From NCBI GenBank assembly GCA_036186865.1, contig AP025069.1:13382668-13446667 (forward strand): a stretch of 64,000 nt of DNA, written 5' to 3'. Below, piece after piece: positions 1 to 12,666 of this stretch. Every line of letters begins with the position of its first letter. Within the stretch, counting starts at the first letter, position 1. The notes below the pieces were generated by a model, which saw nothing but the letters and a program-made list of their open reading frames with translations, was not told the origin of the DNA and made no database searches. Made by a program: the position numbers and the translations under genes. This stretch comes from Eustoma russellianum (lineage: Eukaryota; Streptophyta; Magnoliopsida; Gentianales; Gentianaceae).

Positions 1-162
1 CTCCTGCAGCTACTGCAGTTGAGCCATCTGTACCAGCTGCTGGGCCACCAATATAGTCAGTGTAGCCAAAGTATCTGCAAGGACTTGGGAGATGGTCCCC
101 TGACCCTGATGATCATCACCATTATGCCCTCCATTCCCAGCTGGCTCCTGTCGTGGAGGCAT
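1..162 (-). pseudogene. Ty3/gypsy Gag N-terminus, cut by the window edge
   Basis: Read right to left, an ATG at 162-160 opens a frame starting MPPRQEP, then a glycine/aspartate-rich stretch and a helix rich in Q, L and A. Gag proteins of plant Ty3/gypsy elements commonly start this way. An in-frame TAG lies at 12-10, where a CAG glutamine codon is the likely ancestor, so the copy is probably dead. The order gag, leader, tRNA-Met primer site, LTR to its right on the same strand supports the call. Only about 54 codons are visible. Confidence 0.6.
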
Positions 163-424
163 TTTCTCAATAGCAAAGATCACGAGAAGAATTCAGATTA
201 GTCAAGAGCAAGTTGAAAGGTCGAACGTGGGGTAAAATGGTAATTAGACAAGGAAAGCTCACCATCGGAACACACCTCCCATCACCCGATCATAACTTAG
301 GTCTAAAATCATACCTTAAGTCTACTTTGTGCATTAGGGGTAAAATCGTCATTTTACAAAAGATCGTAACTTACGTCTAGTGATCTAGTTAATCCTGCGT
401 TTCTAAGGCAGATCTGAAGCCTAG
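163..424 (-). other. Leader between PBS and gag of the gypsy element
   Basis: About 260 bp of non-coding sequence lie between the primer-binding site and the gag ATG. I see no conserved motif in it. The length is normal for a gypsy leader. Confidence 0.5.
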
Positions 425-436
425 GCTCTGATACCA
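425..436 (-). other. Primer-binding site, initiator tRNA-Met
   Basis: The plus strand reads GCTCTGATACCA, the exact reverse complement of TGGTATCAGAGC, the usual plant site complementary to the 3' end of initiator tRNA-Met. It sits two bases from the LTR end at 439, fixing the orientation of the element as minus. Confidence 0.9.
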
Positions 437-438
437 CT

Positions 439-835
439 TGTAGCGCCCCGCTCCCCAGCCCTAGCATTGGGAACAGTTCACCCGCCGTATCTTGCTCAGG
501 AGAATACAAGGCATCGAATCAATCTCTTACATGTCAGAAATGACGTAGAGATTTTTCTCACAGAAACGTAAATCATAACTTAAATTAAACTCCAATAATC
601 GTCATTACATAGCTGAATAAAAATTCTGATAATGAAAGTAATAAAGAAGTATGGGGAAAAAAAATCCCAAAGTATAGATAAAACAAACAGCTGTTAAGCC
701 CCCTCGTATCCTAGATATAGCTATCAACCAGCCCATTCCGCTTTGTCCGTCTCGTCCTCAACAAAGATGTGCTCGTAGTCCTCATCTGGCTCACCTGAGA
801 AGTAGGGGCGAGTGACAGAAAATCACCCAGTAGAT
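439..835 (-). repeat. 3' part of a gypsy 5' LTR, cut by copia-1
   Basis: The piece starts TGTAGCGCCCCGC on the plus strand, the reverse complement of the GCGCTACA end shared by the gypsy LTRs at 17261-19895 and 59039-63348. Next to the PBS it must be the 5' LTR of a minus-strand element. On the minus strand it holds a CAG and then an acidic frame (792-724), similar to those in other gypsy LTRs here. At 835 it is interrupted by the TGTAGGACC terminus of copia-1. The rest of the LTR is not found on the far side of copia-1, so that side was lost or rearranged. Confidence 0.85.
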
Positions 836-2226
836 TGTAGGACCTGCAAGGCACCACTAGAAGGAGGGGTTGAATAGTGGGTGTGAAAAATTTGTTTTTT
901 AAAATGTTTTAAACCAAAACCCCAACTTCTGAAAACAGTTTCTGTTTTCAGGACCTATTTTGCAATGTTTTAAAAACTAGGTTACAGGTCATCAAAAATT
1001 CTGAAATTTGGAGAGATTATAGTCTCAGATGTTCTGAGTATTTCCTAAAAAGTTCAGATCAAAATTCAACCTTTAACCCTTTGAAAAATTGTTGGTGGTC
1101 AGATTGTGCAAATCTGCCAGAAACGGTAGTCTGATTTAAAAAATTTATTCCGAATAAACCGTAGCTCCAAATGGTCTGAAAATTTAATTACAAACCCCTT
1201 ACTATATTTATTTAATTGGGTTGAAACAGTTACGAAACATTCCTTTGGGAAGTAAGTCAAATGCGTTCAAAGTCTCAACCTTTGCAAGTCTGAAAATCAG
1301 ACTGCACTAGTCTCAGAACTATTGACGTTTGAATGACTTATAGTTGTCCAAATGAGTTGAAACTTGCGCCAAATGAAACTTAAAACACGTGCTTATGTTT
1401 CTGGAAGGTTTTGTAATTTTTGAAATTCGTTTGATATTTTTCCTACTGCAATGAAAATGATGCAATGTGCTAGAAACTGAAAGTACTGTGCAGAAAAGTA
1501 GAGAACACAAGGCACTTGTTCGGTTAAATCAACCTACTCCAGTCTTCGAGGACACCTTCCTCGGTTATCACCAAATAAAATAACACCTTACCGCATAGGG
1601 TTGATGGAGTTATACACCAACTCCAACTCTTTACAATCAAAACAAGCAATCACAATGATCACGAACACCACCACCGAGCGGATGAAGGTTTGATCACACC
1701 TTGATCAACCTTTCACAATAATATGGAGTGTATAGTGGTTTATATGAAGCCTATACAGTATGTATGAATATGGATACAATAGGATTTGAAAGAGAAAGAG
1801 AAGAAAGAAGTTTAGAAGAAAAAGGTCTAGAAAATGTTTTTCACTATAGCACTTGTGAGATTTTTCTTGTATTTGATTTGCTCTTCTTCTCTTCTTTTTA
1901 TCAAGTGTGGCCGCCCCCCTCTAGGCTTGTCTTCTCCTTGGAAATTATCTTTTAAGTCCTTGGAAGAATACCTTGTATAATTGTGACATCCACTTGCTTA
2001 CTTGGCAACACTTCATTAGATGATCATCTTTGCCTTGCTTATATGGCACTCCTTGATTAGATGAGACTTGTCATTATTTGATGATTGTACAAATCTGAAA
2101 ATTTCACTTAAAATATGTGCCAAATTAATCATAAAAACATGGCCAAAAATCACATATTCAATCCCATTTAATTTTCAAGACAAATTGTCTTCATTTACTT
2201 CAAGAAAATCAGCCACCTTGATTAAC

Positions 2227-2386
2227 ACATGCTGAAATTTTCAGCATGTGTGATATTTCAAATATCTTCAAATTATTTCCATAATATCATCAAATAAATC
2301 CATTGAAATTGAAGAGGCAAATATATCACCATTACTCTCAAAAAATCGTCCAACTTAATGTACACATGCTGAAATTTTAAGCATGT
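2227..2386. repeat. Palindromic hairpin pair in copia-1 LTR
   Basis: Two near-perfect inverted repeats with arms ACATGCTGAAA and their complement lie at 2227-2250 and 2363-2386, about 136 bp apart. Each is preceded by a similar AATCGGCCAA- or AATCRGCCA-like stretch. The second has one arm mismatch. The same modules recur in the other copies of this LTR. Confidence 0.8.
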
Positions 2387-3275
2387 CTCACATATGTGAC
2401 ATAGTTTGAAACATTACCTTGTGTAGCTCTCTCCTTTATGTCACTAACCTTGCGTAGTCTATTCTTGACCAATCAAGATGCCAACTAGGCTCCACATAAG
2501 CTTCACTAAGCTGTAGTAGGCGTGTGAACCATCTCCAACATGTGCTGAATTTTATTTTTGTAAACTTTGTAAAATAGTGCACAATAATTATACACATATG
2601 GTATATTCCAATCATCCCTAAATTGATTTTTCTATAATACTTTAGTATGTATTGAATATGTAAAACGTGTCTAGAGACATGTTATATGTCATCCCAAAAA
2701 CATTCCATGTGTCGTGTTCGTAGAAAACCGAATTTTTGACTTTTGTCGATTACGCAATTTTTCTCCGTTTAAATTCCAAATTTTTGCACATGTTATATAT
2801 ATATTATGTCACACATAATATGCATAGAATAACTTGAATATTCATCTCTAAAGGATGAAGTAAGTGGTGCCCCATGTGCTTAAAAAGATGAATTTGGAAT
2901 CTCCACAATTTGACCTTAATTGGATGTGATTTGTGTGTGCCGGCATGGAATAATTTTATGGATGAATATACCATGTGAGCCATAAAATTTATGGTCATTT
3001 TTGAAGTGTAGGGGCTGGCCATTTATATATGGAAAGTACGTGACACGTTGGCGAAGTTTCGGTTGTCACCCGATACGACAATTTTAAATTTAAAACCTTG
3101 TAACATATCGTAATAATTTTGTCATCACCATGACTAATATCATATGATATAAGACCTGAATATACTCATAAATATGAGGTAAGTATAGTGGTGTGACGTT
3201 AACGTACGTTCGTAAAATATATAACGTGTCGGTGGTACGTTGGAATATATGTGTATAGTGTCTTTTTAAAAAAAT

Positions 3276-3297
3276 CTATATATATATATATATAAAA

Positions 3298-3340
<43 letters not shown>
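3276..3340. repeat. AT dinucleotide microsatellite
   Basis: An almost pure AT run, broken once by TATAAAATCT, lies inside the copia-1 LTR. The homologous site in the solo LTR at 13811-13866 carries its own expanded run. Confidence 0.9.
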
Positions 3341-3342
<2 letters not shown>

Positions 3343-3698
3343 GTGTGATAAGAGGTGGGAGAATACTTTCCATTCTTCAATTTGTTGCCTTTGTGCCTTT
3401 TCCAAATATATCTTCATTTAAAGAACTACTTAGTTCATTTAACTAAGTATTTCACTTAATGAACTAGTTTAGTTCATTAATGGTGGCACCTGAAAATATT
3501 TCAAACACAACAAATGTTTGCCATTTGATGTAAGCTTTAAAGCTTCATGGCTTGTTAGTACGGCAACCTTATATATAAAGTATATAATGCAGGTTTGTTG
3601 TAAAACATGTCAAGTCATAAAACGTTTCATGCATTTCTTTAGTACACGTTATTTAAATCATGTATTTTTGTAATCACTCATACCCCTTTTTCTCAACA

Positions 3699-3870
3699 AT
3701 CTCCCCCTTTTGATGATTTACAAAATAACCTTAGTACATGATTTAAATTTGATTACTCCCCTCCAATCGTGCACAAATTCAAATTTCGAATTTCGAATTT
3801 TCTCCCCCTTGATTTATGCAATCAATCTCTCTCTCTTCCCCTGAAATCATACACTCTCTCCCCTTTTATT
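3699..3870 (-). other. Polypurine tract and internal PPT-like tracts of copia-1
   Basis: On the minus strand AAAAGGGGGAGAT (3711-3699) directly abuts the LTR start and is the primer for plus-strand synthesis. Two similar tracts lie further in, AAGGGGGAGA near 3800-3811 and AAAAGGGGAGAG near 3859-3870. Between them the sequence is AT-rich and non-coding. Multiple tracts after pol also occur in copia-2 (37606-37909). Confidence 0.75.
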
Positions 3871-3913
3871 TTGGAAAGACAATCAAAAGTGCATGTAAAT
3901 ATGGAAAGAAATA

Positions 3914-5421
3914 TCAAATCAAATCAGCAGAAGTCATGCCTAATTTAGAACGGAGATTTTCGTACGTGGCTTGATTTAGTGCCTTAATGAAGATGTCGGC
4001 TACTTGTGCCTTAGTGCGTACATGATCTATGATAATGTCACCATTATTTACGTGATCACGAAGGAAGTGATATCGTACTTCTATATGCTTGGTCTTAGAG
4101 TGTAGCACGGGGTTCTTAGACAAGTTTATGGCACTCATACTATCATAGTAGATAGGAATACGATTTACCATGATACCGAAATCAGAAAGTTGTTGTTTTA
4201 ACCATAGTAATTGTGTGCAACAAAGACTAAGTGCCATGTATTCAGCTTCGGTAATGGATAAGGCTACACTTGCTTGCTTTTTAGAAAACCGTGAAATAAG
4301 TGAATTTCCTATAAATTAGCAAGTGCCACTTGTGCTTTTTCTATCTATTTTACATCCACCATAATCCGCGTCGGTATAAGCATGCAAGTTAAATTCACAA
4401 TCTTTATCATACCAAATGCCTAAAGTGGGTGTGTGCTTAATATAGCGAAATATTCTTTTCACAGCATTATAATGAGACACTTTCTGCTGACTTTGAAAAC
4501 GTGCACACATACACACACTGAACATGATATCAGGTCTACTAGCAGTAAGATAGAGCAAAGAACCAACAATAGACCTATATAAATCATTATCAAAGTCCTT
4601 TCCATGTTCATCTTTATCTAGTTTAGTGGCGACGTTCATAGAGGTGGGGGACGGTTTTAGGTGCTCAAAATTAAACTTTTTAATCATTCCATTCACATAT
4701 TTCACTTGAGTTATATGTATACCTTTACTCGTTTGTTTAATTTGCAAGCCAAGTAAGTAATTCAATTCACCAACCATAGACATTTCAAACTCGGATTTCA
4801 TGTAAGTTTCAAACTCTTCAACAAGTTTATGAGATGTAGATCCAAAAATGATGTCATCAACATAAATTTGAATGATTAATAAATCCAATTTATCTTGTTT
4901 CAAGAATAGGGTGCTATTTATGGTGCCTCTTTTAAATCCATTTTCTAAAAGGAAAATAGCAAAATGATCATACCAAGCCTAGGTGCTTGCTTTAAACCGT
5001 ATAGTGCCTTCTTTAATTTGTACACGTGATCAGGGTATTTGAAATCTTCAAAACCGGGTGGTTGCTTCATGTATACTTCTTCTTGTATAAAACCATTTAG
5101 AAATGCACTTTTTACGTCCATTTGATAAAGTTTAAAACCTTTCATGCAAGCAATAGCAAGTAAAAGTCGTATGGCTTCTAAACGTGCCACGGGTGCAAAT
5201 GTTTCGTCATAGTCTATTCCTTCTTCTTGATTATATCCTTGTGCTACAAGTCTCGCCTTGTTTCTAACAACTTTACCTTCTTCATTCATTTTATTTCTAA
5301 ACACCCACTTTGTGCCTATTATAGTCTTATCTTGTGGTCGTGGCACTAAATCCCATACATTATTTCTTACGAATTGATTTAGTTCATCATGCATAGCATC
5401 AATCCAAGAAGAATCACTCAA
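3914..5421 (-). pseudogene. Copia-1 reverse transcriptase and RNase H (broken)
   Basis: Three open blocks on the minus strand give the domain. 5421-4945 carries the connection segment SWIDAMHDELNQF, the KARLVAQGYNQ and FAPVARLEAIRLLLA motifs and ends near LKQAPR. 4903-4316 carries the catalytic YVDD box (4866-4855), still intact, and the RNase H start with HAYTDADYGGCK. 4237-3914 carries the RNase H tail (CTQLLWLKQQL and the NPVLHSKTKHIEVRYHF region) and the pol end. A frameshift near 4940 and a stop at 4316-4318 separate them. The enzyme would copy element RNA into DNA; this copy cannot make it in one piece. Confidence 0.9.
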
Positions 5422-5473
5422 AGCATCAAATACATTTTAGGTTCAATTTCGGATATCATAGTATGGAATTGGT

Positions 5474-6980
5474 TTATTTCATCGAATTTATTCTTCTATG
5501 TGGTCGAACACCGTGAGTGAAGTCGCCTATAATGAGATCGTGTGGATGATCCTTATGCCATCTTAGTTGATTATTTTCTACGTTGTCATGCATTTCTAAG
5601 TGATCATGCATTTCTAGTGTGTTCAATTCATCATGCACGCCATCATTCTCTACATCATCTAACACGGGTTTTAATTCAAAATCATCATCATATTCTTTAT
5701 CTTTTTTCTTCAACCTCACCAAATTCATTAAACTTCACATGAATGGATTCTAAAATTTGTCTAGTGATAGGATCATAACATCTATATGCTTTTGAATTCA
5801 CGGAGTATCCAACAAAGATGCATTCAATTGATTTAGATTCAAACTTGTCTAAATTATCTTTTGCATTTAAAACGAAGCATTTGCAACCAAACACACGAAA
5901 GTAATCAATTTTAGGCATGCGATCATTTACTATCTCCTAAGGCATTTTATTTATTTTATTTCTAATTGACAAACGATTCACTATATAGCATGCGCAATTT
6001 ATGGCTTCCGCCCACAAGAATCTAGGCAATTTATTTTCACACAACATGGTTCTAGCGATTTCTTGTAGTGTCCTATTCTTTCTTTCTGCCACTCCATTTA
6101 GTTGTGGAGTTCTAGATGGTAAAAACTCGTGTTTAATTCCTTTTTCTTCGCAAAATGCAATCATGTCCTTGTTTTTAAATTCACCGTCTAATCTTTTTCA
6201 CATTCAAACCATATTCATTTTCAAGTTGTTTTATTAGTTTCGCAATCTTAATGGCACTATCATCTTTATTTGCAAGAAATAAAGTCCAAGTATAGCGAGA
6301 AAAATCATCAACGATAACACATCCATAATGACGTCCACCGAGACTCTTAGTACAACTAGGACCAAACAAGTCAATGTGTAATAATTCTAAAACTCTAGAC
6401 ATGCTAATTTCATTCTTAGGTTTAAGCGACTCGCGTGTTTGTTTGTCTTTGATACAAGATTCACACAATTGATAGTTGTCTAAATTAAGTTTAGGCAATC
6501 CTCGTATTAGGTTCTTCCGTTGAAGTTTTTCAAGTGTAGAAATGCCAATGTGTCCTAAATGTCTATGCCACAAATTAACGTTAGGTTCATTCGATATAAA
6601 ACACTTAACCTTAGCGTCTAACATGTCATCCATAGAAAGTGTAAAAATATTTCCTTCCTTTTTTCCTTTTAAGACTGTTTCTCCATTTTTATTTATTATG
6701 TTGCAATATGGATGAGTAAAGCACACATCAAAGCCGTTGTCAATAAACTGTGAGATGCTTAGAAGATTATAGGATAGATTACTTACCAAGAAGACATTGG
6801 AGATTTGAAGAGTGCTTAGGCTTCCGATTGTACCTTTTCCGATGATTCTTCCTTCATTGTTGTCTCCAAAGGTCACGGATCCGCCTTTTGTGACCTTCTT
6901 CAACTTTGAAAACAAGCTCGGGTCACCCGTCATGTGCCTCGAGCAACCACTGTCAAGGAACCACTTGATAGATGTGTCTT
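5474..6980 (-). pseudogene. Copia-1 protease and integrase (broken)
   Basis: The minus strand encodes KWFLDSGCSRHMTG near 6960-6925, the copia aspartic protease DSG motif. Next come the GAG-pre-integrase zinc region (LWHRHLGHIGIST and CESCIKDK, about 6570-6440) and the integrase core (ELLHIDLFGP with the first Asp). Around 6180-6195 the sequence goes from KKIR straight to a GEF-like remnant: a short deletion has removed the second catalytic Asp of the DDE triad and shifted the frame. The third residue survives in NGVAERKNR (6164-5937 block). Blocks 5918-5697 and 5728-5474 complete the integrase tail. Integration activity is certainly lost. Confidence 0.88.
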
Positions 6981-6989
6981 TTGATGTAT

Positions 6990-7372
6990 GGGTTCCCTAC
7001 AATGTACAACAATGATTTAGGTACCCTTTTAATTTGGGTCCTTACGAGTTAGTTGTTCACCTCATCTTAAAAGAACCTTTCGGTACCCATACTTGGGTGA
7101 TCCTTCTTGGTCTAGCAAATGGTAAGAATGTAGATCAAAGAGCAATGTAGTAGACATGGGGTGAGAAAACATTAGGCCTTTGGCTGAGAATCCCCTTATG
7201 CGCATCATGTGGTGTGCGTTTTTGATATGTTCTAGTGTTATTGTGCATAGTGCATGATCTAGATATATGGAATCAATGTCGTGTATGGATCAATAGTTTC
7301 TTCTCATATCTATACGGCACAAAATTATATTTTGTATGATATGAAGAAGAGGTATGACGAGATGAAGGGAGA
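6990..7372 (-). pseudogene. Copia-1 gag-protease linker remnant
   Basis: The minus strand here aligns loosely with the region between gag and protease in copia-2, including a QVWVPKG-like segment near 7095-7075. No open frame survives. The left edge of the plus-strand solo LTR interrupts it at 7378. Confidence 0.5.
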
Positions 7373-7377
7373 GGGGT

Positions 7378-10300
7378 GTAGAGAAAAGGGGGTTTGAGTG
7401 ATTTCAAAATAAGTGACTTAAATGCATGATATGTATACAAACGTATACATGTATGCATGATACTTTGCTATTACTTGCCTTATTTAGCTTATATATAATG
7501 TTGCCGGACTAACGAGCCATGAAGCGTTAAAGCTTACATCATATGACAAACATTTGTTGTGTTTATACTATTTTCAGGTGCCACCATTAATGAACTAAAC
7601 TAGTTCATTAAGTGAAGTACTTAGCTTATTAAACTAAGTAGTTCATTAAAGGAAGCCAAATTCGGAAAAGGCACAAAGGCAACAAAGCTAAGGAATGAAA
7701 GTTTTTTCCTCCTCCCCTCTTTAATGTGACACGCCATATACACATATATTTCATATATTTTCAGATTTTTTGAAAAAGGCACATACACATGTATTCAAAC
7801 GTACTACCGACACGTTATATATTTTACGTACGTACGTTAACGTCACACCACTATACTTAACTCATATTTATGAGTATATTCAGGTCTTATATCATATGAT
7901 ATAAGATATGGTGTTGACAAATTAAATACGACACGATAAAAGGTTCTAAACCAAAAATTGTCGTATCGGGCGAATACCGAAACTTTGCCAACGTGTCACG
8001 TACTTGCCATAAATAGATGGTCAGCCCCTATACTCCAAAATTTCATATAAATTTTGTGCACATGACTGTATATTCAGCCAAAAATACTTTCCATGTTGGC
8101 ACACACAAATCACCCCACGTTAAGGCCAAAATGTGAAGATTCCAAGTTTAATTTTGTCACATGTGCATGGTACCACTTTAGACCAGCCAAGTGCTGAGAT
8201 TTAAAGTATATGTTATATATATTATGTATAACATAATATATATAACATGTGCAAAATTTGGAATTTAAATTAGAGAAAAATCGGGTAATCGATAAATATT
8301 GAAAATTCGGTTTTCTACGCACACAACACATGGAACGTTTTTGGTACATCATGTGACACATATCTAGACACTTTTTACATATGATATACATCTTAAAGTG
8401 TCCTAGAAAATTAAATTAAGGGCTGATTGGAATATAACATGTGTGTATTATTAAATGTGCACTATTTTACAAATTTAGCAAAAATAAATTTCAGCACATG
8501 CACATACATATCCAACGCCACCTACAGCTGAGATGGAGCTTATTTGGAGCCTTGTTGGCATATTTATTGGTCAAGGATCAATCATACAATGTTGGTGAAT
8601 TAAAGAGAGAAGCTACAAATGGTAAGAATTCAAAATTTGTCTCTCTTATATCACATGCTGAAAATTTCAGCATGCTAAACAAGCTGGCCGATTTTTGTGA
8701 CTTGAATGTGATATATTTCATCATCTTTTATTGTGTGATTGATTGGAAGAAGAAATGGAAATGATTTGAATATTATCTAAATTAATAAAGTGTGATATTC
8801 TACATATCACACATGATGAAATTTTTTTTTGCATGTGTGAGACATAGAGTGGCCGAATTATTGGTCTTAAAAGTGTCCATATTTATTTCTCATGTGATAG
8901 GAATAATTACCATCAATTGTTGATTCATTTTTTTAAAAGAAAAATCAAAGTAAATTTGGCATTATTTTGAATGAAATGGAATGATTCACATGCTGAAAAT
9001 TCAGCATGGCAATGTTACATCATGGCCGATTTTTTGCCTTAGCAAGGAAGGGATTTTTGTCTTGCAATTTATGTGATATATCTTATGGTTTATGGAAATT
9101 ATTTTGTGATGACATGTTTAAGTGTAATTCTCAGATTTTTCCAAGTCATCAATGATGACAACATTGAACCAATAAGAAGGTGCCAAGTAAGCGAAGCCTA
9201 AATGATCATCCAATAAGAAGATGCCAAGTAAGCAAGACCATGTCACAATGATGTCTTACATTCTCCCAAGGACTTAGAAGATAATTTTCAAGAGGGGGAG
9301 GCACCTACAAGGGGACAGATATATGGCATAAAAAGGAAAGAAGAGAGCAAACAAAACAAGCACAAGTATTGCAAATCAAAGTGATCAAAAGGCCTAGCTC
9401 TTCTCCTTCTACATTCTCTTTCTTTCTTTCTTCTTGTAAGCCTATTGTATTCATATCTTTCAATATTGAATAGTCTTGATATAGACCACCACTCATTATA
9501 TATCTTTGTAAAAGATTGATCAAGGTGTGATCAATCTTCATTCTTGCGAGGTGGTGGTGTTCGTGCAAATTGTATTAACCGTACAAGGTTTGTAAAGGGT
9601 TGGAGTTAGGTGTAACTCTATCAACCCTGTGGTAAGGTGTGTTGTGTGTGTGTGATTAGTGTGAACAAGGAAGCTGTTCCTTGAAGACTGGAGTAGGTTG
9701 TTTATAACCGAACCAGTATAAAAATCTTGGTGCAATTTACTTTCAGCATTTACTTTTCAGTTACTGCACAGTTTATGCTTCTTGTTCGCATTCGTAAAAA
9801 TAGTTAACGAATTTCAAAAATCACGAACATTTCCAAAAATATACTCACACGTTCTAGGGTTAATTTGGCACAAGTTGCAACCCTTTTGGATAAGTATAAG
9901 TCAATCAAACATCGAACGTTCTGAGACTAGTGCAGTCTGATTTTCAGACTTGCAAAGGTTGAGACTTTGATTGTAGTTGACCTACTTCCCAAAAGAATTT
10001 TGCAAAACTGTTTCAACCCATTTAAATATAGTATATAAGGAGTTAGTGGTTAAATTTTCAGAGCTTTTGGACGTTCACACAAATAGGAATAAATTTTTCA
10101 AAACCGTCTATCGTTTCTGGCAGATTCGAGCAATCTGAGTACCAACGGTTTTTGAAGGGGTTAAAGGTTGAATTTTAATTTGACATTTTTAGGGGACCCT
10201 CATAACATCTGAGGCTAAGTTCTCTCAAAATTTCATAATTTTTGGAGACCTATAACCTGGTTTTAAAAACGTTTTAAAACTGGTCCTGAAAACAGAATCT

Positions 10301-10407
10301 GTTTTCAGAAGTTGTGTTGTTTAGGTTTAAACAAATTTTAAAAACCACACTTTCCGCACCACCTATTCAACCCCTCCCCCTTCTAGTGGTGCCTTGCGGA
10401 TCCTACA
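7378..10407 (+). mobile_element. Solo LTR, copia-1 family, plus orientation (3.03 kb)
   Basis: It runs from TGTAGAG to CCTACA on the plus strand and is flanked by the 5-bp target duplication AGGGG at 7373-7377 and 10408-10412. It is the inverted counterpart of the copia-1 LTR: the GTTGCCGGACTAACGAGCC block, the hairpins and the ACCTATTCAACCCCTCCCCC end all match in reverse. There is no PBS, gag or pol, so it is a solo LTR left by LTR-LTR recombination. It lies in opposite orientation inside gag of copia-1. Confidence 0.9.
8653..9009. repeat. Palindromic hairpins in the plus solo LTR
   Basis: Copies of the CATGCTGAAA/TTTCAGCATG palindrome lie near 8653-8674 and 8988-9009. A decayed copy with a T run lies near 8810-8840. 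They are the same module as in the copia-1 LTR, in inverse order. Confidence 0.7.
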
Positions 10408-10412
10408 AGGGG

Positions 10413-11282
10413 GCCTTTGCGTCATCTTAGGCGCCATGTATGCCTTAGGTGTGTCTATTTTCTTTGACAAAACAAATTTGGTTGGTTTAATTGATGCTTC
10501 GTTTGTCTTAATATTTCCTAATCCGGTTTTATCACCATCATGATTTTGTGACAAAATAATGCAATCTAGCATGTTAGTTCCCGTGTCAAATTGTTTCATT
10601 ATTTTCTCTAAATCCGTATTCCTTGATTTCAAATTTGAAATCTTGGATTCATTTCATTATTATGTATAGTTAATGACGAGATCTCTGACTTTAATGCATT
10701 TATGATGCATGACAACTCTTCTTTAGAATCGTTTAATTGAGAAACAAGATTCGTGTTAGAAGATTCTAACAACTTCTTTTCTTCAATTAATCGCTTCTTT
10801 TCTTTTGCAAGAGTCTTAGTGAATTTGTGCAATTCTAAATATTGACTGAAAAGATCATCATATGAAGGTTCATAATCAGAGTCAGAATCAGAAGATACCT
10901 TGTTTGATGCTTTGGATGCAAAGCATACTTGTGCCGTCTCCTCTTCTGTATCAGTCTCAGAGTTAGATGTGTCACTCGAAGTGGAGGCCTTGAGAGCTCT
11001 TCTCCTTTATTTAGGTTCTGAGACAAGTATATTTTTGGTCCGATCCTTGTCAAGGTGTTTGTTTGTTTGTTTGTTTATCCTTGTTAGGACAGTCATAAGA
11101 TAAATATCCAAGTTTCCCGCATTCGTAGCACTTTACGTCCTTGTCATTTGCTTTATTTTTATGTCTTTTAGTGGAAGTAGCCTTAGGTTTGTTTTTAAAT
11201 GACTTTCTCATGAATTTTCTCAAACCTTTAGCCAATAGTATTAAGTCATCATTATCTGATTCGGAATCGCATCTACATGACC
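10413..11282 (-). pseudogene. Copia-1 Gag, C-terminal half (coiled coil and zinc knuckle)
   Basis: Reading right to left, a frame with CDSESDNDDLILLAKG and a basic stretch leads to the knuckle CYECGKLGYLSYDC near 11130-11090. The family pattern is CX2CX4HX4C; here His is replaced by Tyr, a C-to-T type change that would abolish zinc binding. After a frameshift, 10832-10629 is a K/E/L-rich coiled coil (KEKKRLIEEKKLLES) and 10632-10413 continues the Gag tail up to the solo LTR junction. It is Gag rather than a cellular zinc protein because of its position between the gag N-terminus and protease. Confidence 0.8.
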
Positions 11283-12666
11283 GAAAGTGTAGGACCTGCA
11301 CGACACCACTAGGAGAGGGGGTTGAATAGTGGGTGCCAAAAATTTGGTTTTTAAAATCGTTTTTATCCAAAAACCCAACTTCTGAAAACAGTTTATGTTT
11401 TCAGGACCTGTTTTGTAATGTTTTGAAAACTAGGTTACATGTCTTTAAAAATGATGAAATTTGGAGAGATCTTAGTCTCAGATGTTCTGAGTATCTCCTA
11501 AAAATTTCAAATCAAAAGTCAACCTTTAACCCTTTTATAAATCGTTGGTTGTCAGATTGCGCAAATCTGCCAAAACGGTAGGCTGACTTGAAAATTTTAT
11601 TCTGATTAAACCATGACTCCAAACGATCTGAAAATTTAATGAAACACCCCTTTCTATATGTATTTTATTGGGTTTAAACAGTTTTGAAAAATTCATTTGG
11701 GAAGTTAGTCAAATGCGTTCAATGTCTCAACCTTTGCAAGCCTGAAAATCAGACTGCACTAGTCTCAGAACTATGGACGTTTGAGTGCTTATACTTGTCC
11801 AAATGAAACTTAAAACGTGTGGCTATGTTTCTAGAAATTTTTGTGATTTTTGAAATTCTTTTGATATTTTTACGATCGTGATGAAAATAATGCAGTGTGC
11901 TGGAAACTTAAAGTAAGTGCTGAAAAATAAAGAACACAAGCAATTTCATACTGGTTCGGTTAAATCAACATACTCCAGTCTTCGAGGACACCTTCCTCGG
12001 TTATCACTAATCACAAAATAATAAACAACACCTTACCATACAGGGTTGATGGAGTTATACACCAACTCCAACCCTTTACAAACCTTGTAAGTGATTACAA
12101 CGATCACGAACACCACCACCTAGCGGATGCAAGATTGATCACACCTTGATCAATCTTTTACAACAATATAGAGTGTATGGTGGTATATATGAAGCCTATT
12201 CAAGATGTATGAATATGAATACAATAGGCTTTAAGAAAGAAGAAAGAAAAAAGTGTAGAAGAAGAGATATGCAACGTTTTTGCTCTTGGAAATTGTAAGA
12301 CTTGTCTTGTATTTTGTTTGATCTTCTTCTTTCCTTTTTATCAACAATGGCCGCCCCCTATACCTTCTCTTCCTCTTGAAAATTATCTTTTAAGTCCATG
12401 GAAGAATATATTGCATCATTGTGACATCCACTTGCTTACTTGGCAACTCCTCATTGGATGATCATTAAGGCCTTGCTTACTTGGCACTCATTGATTGGAT
12501 GAAATTTGTCATTATTTGATGACTAGATAAATCTGAAAATAACACTTAAAAACATGTGCCAATTAGCCATAAAAATATTGACATAAGTCACATAATAAAT
12601 TCCATAAAATTTGCAAGACAATCTATCAACATTTTCTTCATAAATTTCGGCCACCTTGATTCTTCC

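Larger units (their letters stand above)
836..3698 (-). repeat. Copia-1 3' LTR (2.86 kb)
   Basis: On the minus strand it runs from TGTTGAG to CCTACA, with the canonical TG and CA ends, and the polypurine tract abuts it at 3699. It aligns by eye along its length with the solo LTR 11288-14226 and, for its first 1.65 kb in plus coordinates, with the truncated 5' LTR 15027-16661. About 2.9 kb is long for a Ty1/copia LTR. It contains palindromes at 2227-2386 and a long AT dinucleotide run. No convincing coding frame is present; the short ORFs are not conserved among copies. Confidence 0.9.

Noticed and set aside
3699..3911. Envelope-like gene after copia-1 pol, as in SIRE elements
   Set aside because: Only ~200 bp lie between pol and LTR, with no open frame. 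Copia-2 likewise lacks one.
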